A stretch of 7,306 bases of DNA, taken from the NCBI GenBank assembly GCA_046497505.1, contig JAWOFN010000085.1, forward strand, positions 1-7,306, in the 5' to 3' direction. The translations under genes were made by a program, and so were the position numbers. A model generated the notes under the pieces. The model was not told where the DNA came from. It saw nothing but the letters and a program-made list of their open reading frames with translations, and made no database searches. Shown here one piece after another: positions 6,366-7,306 of this stretch. Source of the DNA: JAWOFN01 sp046497505 [NCBI: bacterium] (GTDB taxonomy: Bacteria; Blakebacterota; Blakebacteria; Blakebacterales). The number at the start of each line of letters is the position of its first letter. The stretch's first letter is position 1.

Positions 6366-6396
6366 GCTCACATCCCCACAGGCAGGAGAGGAACCG

Positions 6397-7306
6397 ATGC
6401 GGATCGAACCCTTCGTCATGGAACGCTGGCAGTCCACCTGGGAGCACCGGGTGAGCTACAACCTCTCGGAGAGCGGGGTACATCCCCTCACCATCCGGGA
6501 ACTTCTGGGCATGGAGGGCGGCGAGGCATCCCTCGACCCCGACCGGCTCATGGACACCCGCCTGGGCTATGCTCAGGGCAACGGCCGGGAGGACCTGAGA
6601 GAGCGCATCGCGGCCAACTACGACGGGGCCGGGGCGGATGACGTGCTGGTCACCCACGGCGGGGCCGAAGCCAACTTCCTCACCACCCTCCGTCTCATCG
6701 AGCCCGGGGACGAGGTGGTGATGATGCTCCCCAACTACATGCAGACCCACGGTCTGGTCAGGGGATGGGGAGCCGCCGTGCGTCCCTGGCACCTGCGGCC
6801 GGACGCCGACTGGGACCCGGACATGGAGGAACTGGAGGCGGCGGTGAACGAGAAGACCCGCCTCATCATCCTCACCAACCCGAACAACCCCACCGGCCGC
6901 GTCTTCACCGGGGAGGTCCTCGACCGGGTGGCGGAGATCGCCGACCGGGTGGGGGCCTGGGTCCTCTCCGACGAGATCTACCGGGGGGCCGAGCTGGACG
7001 GGGAGGAGACCCCCTCCATGTGGGGCCGCACCGGGCGGCTCATCGTCACCTCCGGCCTCTCCAAGGCGTACGGCCTCCCCGGCCTGCGGATCGGATGGGC
7101 GGCCAGTCCCGACACCGGGCTGGTCGCCGAGCTCTGGTCGTACCACGACTACTCCACCATCTGTCCCTCACCGGCCACCGAGGCCCTCGCCGCCTTCGCC
7201 CTGGAGCCGCAGCGGCGGGAGAACATCCTGGGTAGGACCCGTGGGATCCTCCGGGAGAACCTCCCCCTGCTCCTGGAGTGGGTGGAGGACCAGGGCGACC
7301 TCTTCG
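6397..7306 (+). CDS. class I/II (fold type I) PLP-dependent aminotransferase, partial
   Basis: A cytoplasmic aminotransferase, 303 residues visible of an expected 370-390; the right window edge removes the C-terminal part. Fold type I marks are clear: NPNNPTG at 161-167 (N164 as the cofactor-contacting Asn), SDEIY at 191-195 (D192 pairing with the pyridine nitrogen), the PLP-binding K223 in TSGLSKAYGLPG, and R231 in LRIGW. The N-terminus PFVMERW with YNLSESGVHPLT (21-32) marks a subgroup I recall from broad bacterial and archaeal aminotransferases of uncertain substrate. The ATG at 6397 has AGGAG (6384-6388) eight bases upstream. It diverges from peptidase 2 across 158 bp. Amino-acid substrate is not decidable; a role in catabolism of peptide-derived amino acids would suit the context, but biosynthesis is equally possible. 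Confidence 0.93.
   Translation, partial: MRIEPFVMERWQSTWEHRVSYNLSESGVHPLTIRELLGMEGGEASLDPDRLMDTRLGYAQGNGREDLRERIAANYDGAGADDVLVTHGGAEANFLTTLRLIEPGDEVVMMLPNYMQTHGLVRGWGAAVRPWHLRPDADWDPDMEELEAAVNEKTRLIILTNPNNPTGRVFTGEVLDRVAEIADRVGAWVLSDEIYRGAELDGEETPSMWGRTGRLIVTSGLSKAYGLPGLRIGWAASPDTGLVAELWSYHDYSTICPSPATEALAAFALEPQRRENILGRTRGILRENLPLLLEWVEDQGDLF

Overview
The window is GC-rich throughout and reads as bacterial chromosome. Two exported S9-family serine peptidases with beta-propellers and Sec-type signal peptides, next to an anaerobic-style 2-oxoacid:ferredoxin oxidoreductase, fit a heterotrophic, peptide-degrading lineage such as Gemmatimonadota or a neighbouring Gram-negative phylum. The taxon is inferred from protein style only. 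No phage, IS, CRISPR, rRNA or tRNA signal was found.

Layout. (1) Bases 1-1287, minus strand: a recognisable promoter, a 61-aa six-cysteine protein of unknown function, an 81-aa 2x[4Fe-4S] ferredoxin subunit, and the first 235 residues of a VorB-like 2-oxoacid:ferredoxin oxidoreductase subunit that runs off the left edge. (2) Bases 1288-1621: a gene-free stretch with a short AT-rich part, several GC hairpins and a strong intrinsic terminator serving the gene to its right. (3) Bases 1622-3688, minus: S9 peptidase 1, secreted, with a complete catalytic triad. (4) Bases 3689-4180: two short inverted repeats in front of peptidase 1, then a plus-strand remnant of a secreted thioredoxin-like protein. 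Its CPPC motif is broken by an apparent one-base deletion in a C run, and its C-terminus is missing. (5) Bases 4181-6238, minus: S9 peptidase 2, a DPP5/acylaminoacyl-peptidase-like protein, also secreted with an intact triad. (6) Bases 6239-6396: a divergent promoter region with a sigma70-like promoter candidate on each strand. (7) Bases 6397-7306, plus: the first 303 residues of a class I/II PLP aminotransferase, cut by the right edge.

A plausible common theme is amino-acid use. The exported peptidases would trim peptides, an aminotransferase could convert an amino acid to its 2-oxoacid, and the Vor-type complex would oxidise a (branched) 2-oxoacid to acyl-CoA while reducing ferredoxin. The individual enzyme assignments are well supported, but their linkage into one pathway is inference. 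The least familiar items are the cysteine-rich leader gene of the oxidoreductase operon and the broken CPPC thioredoxin remnant.
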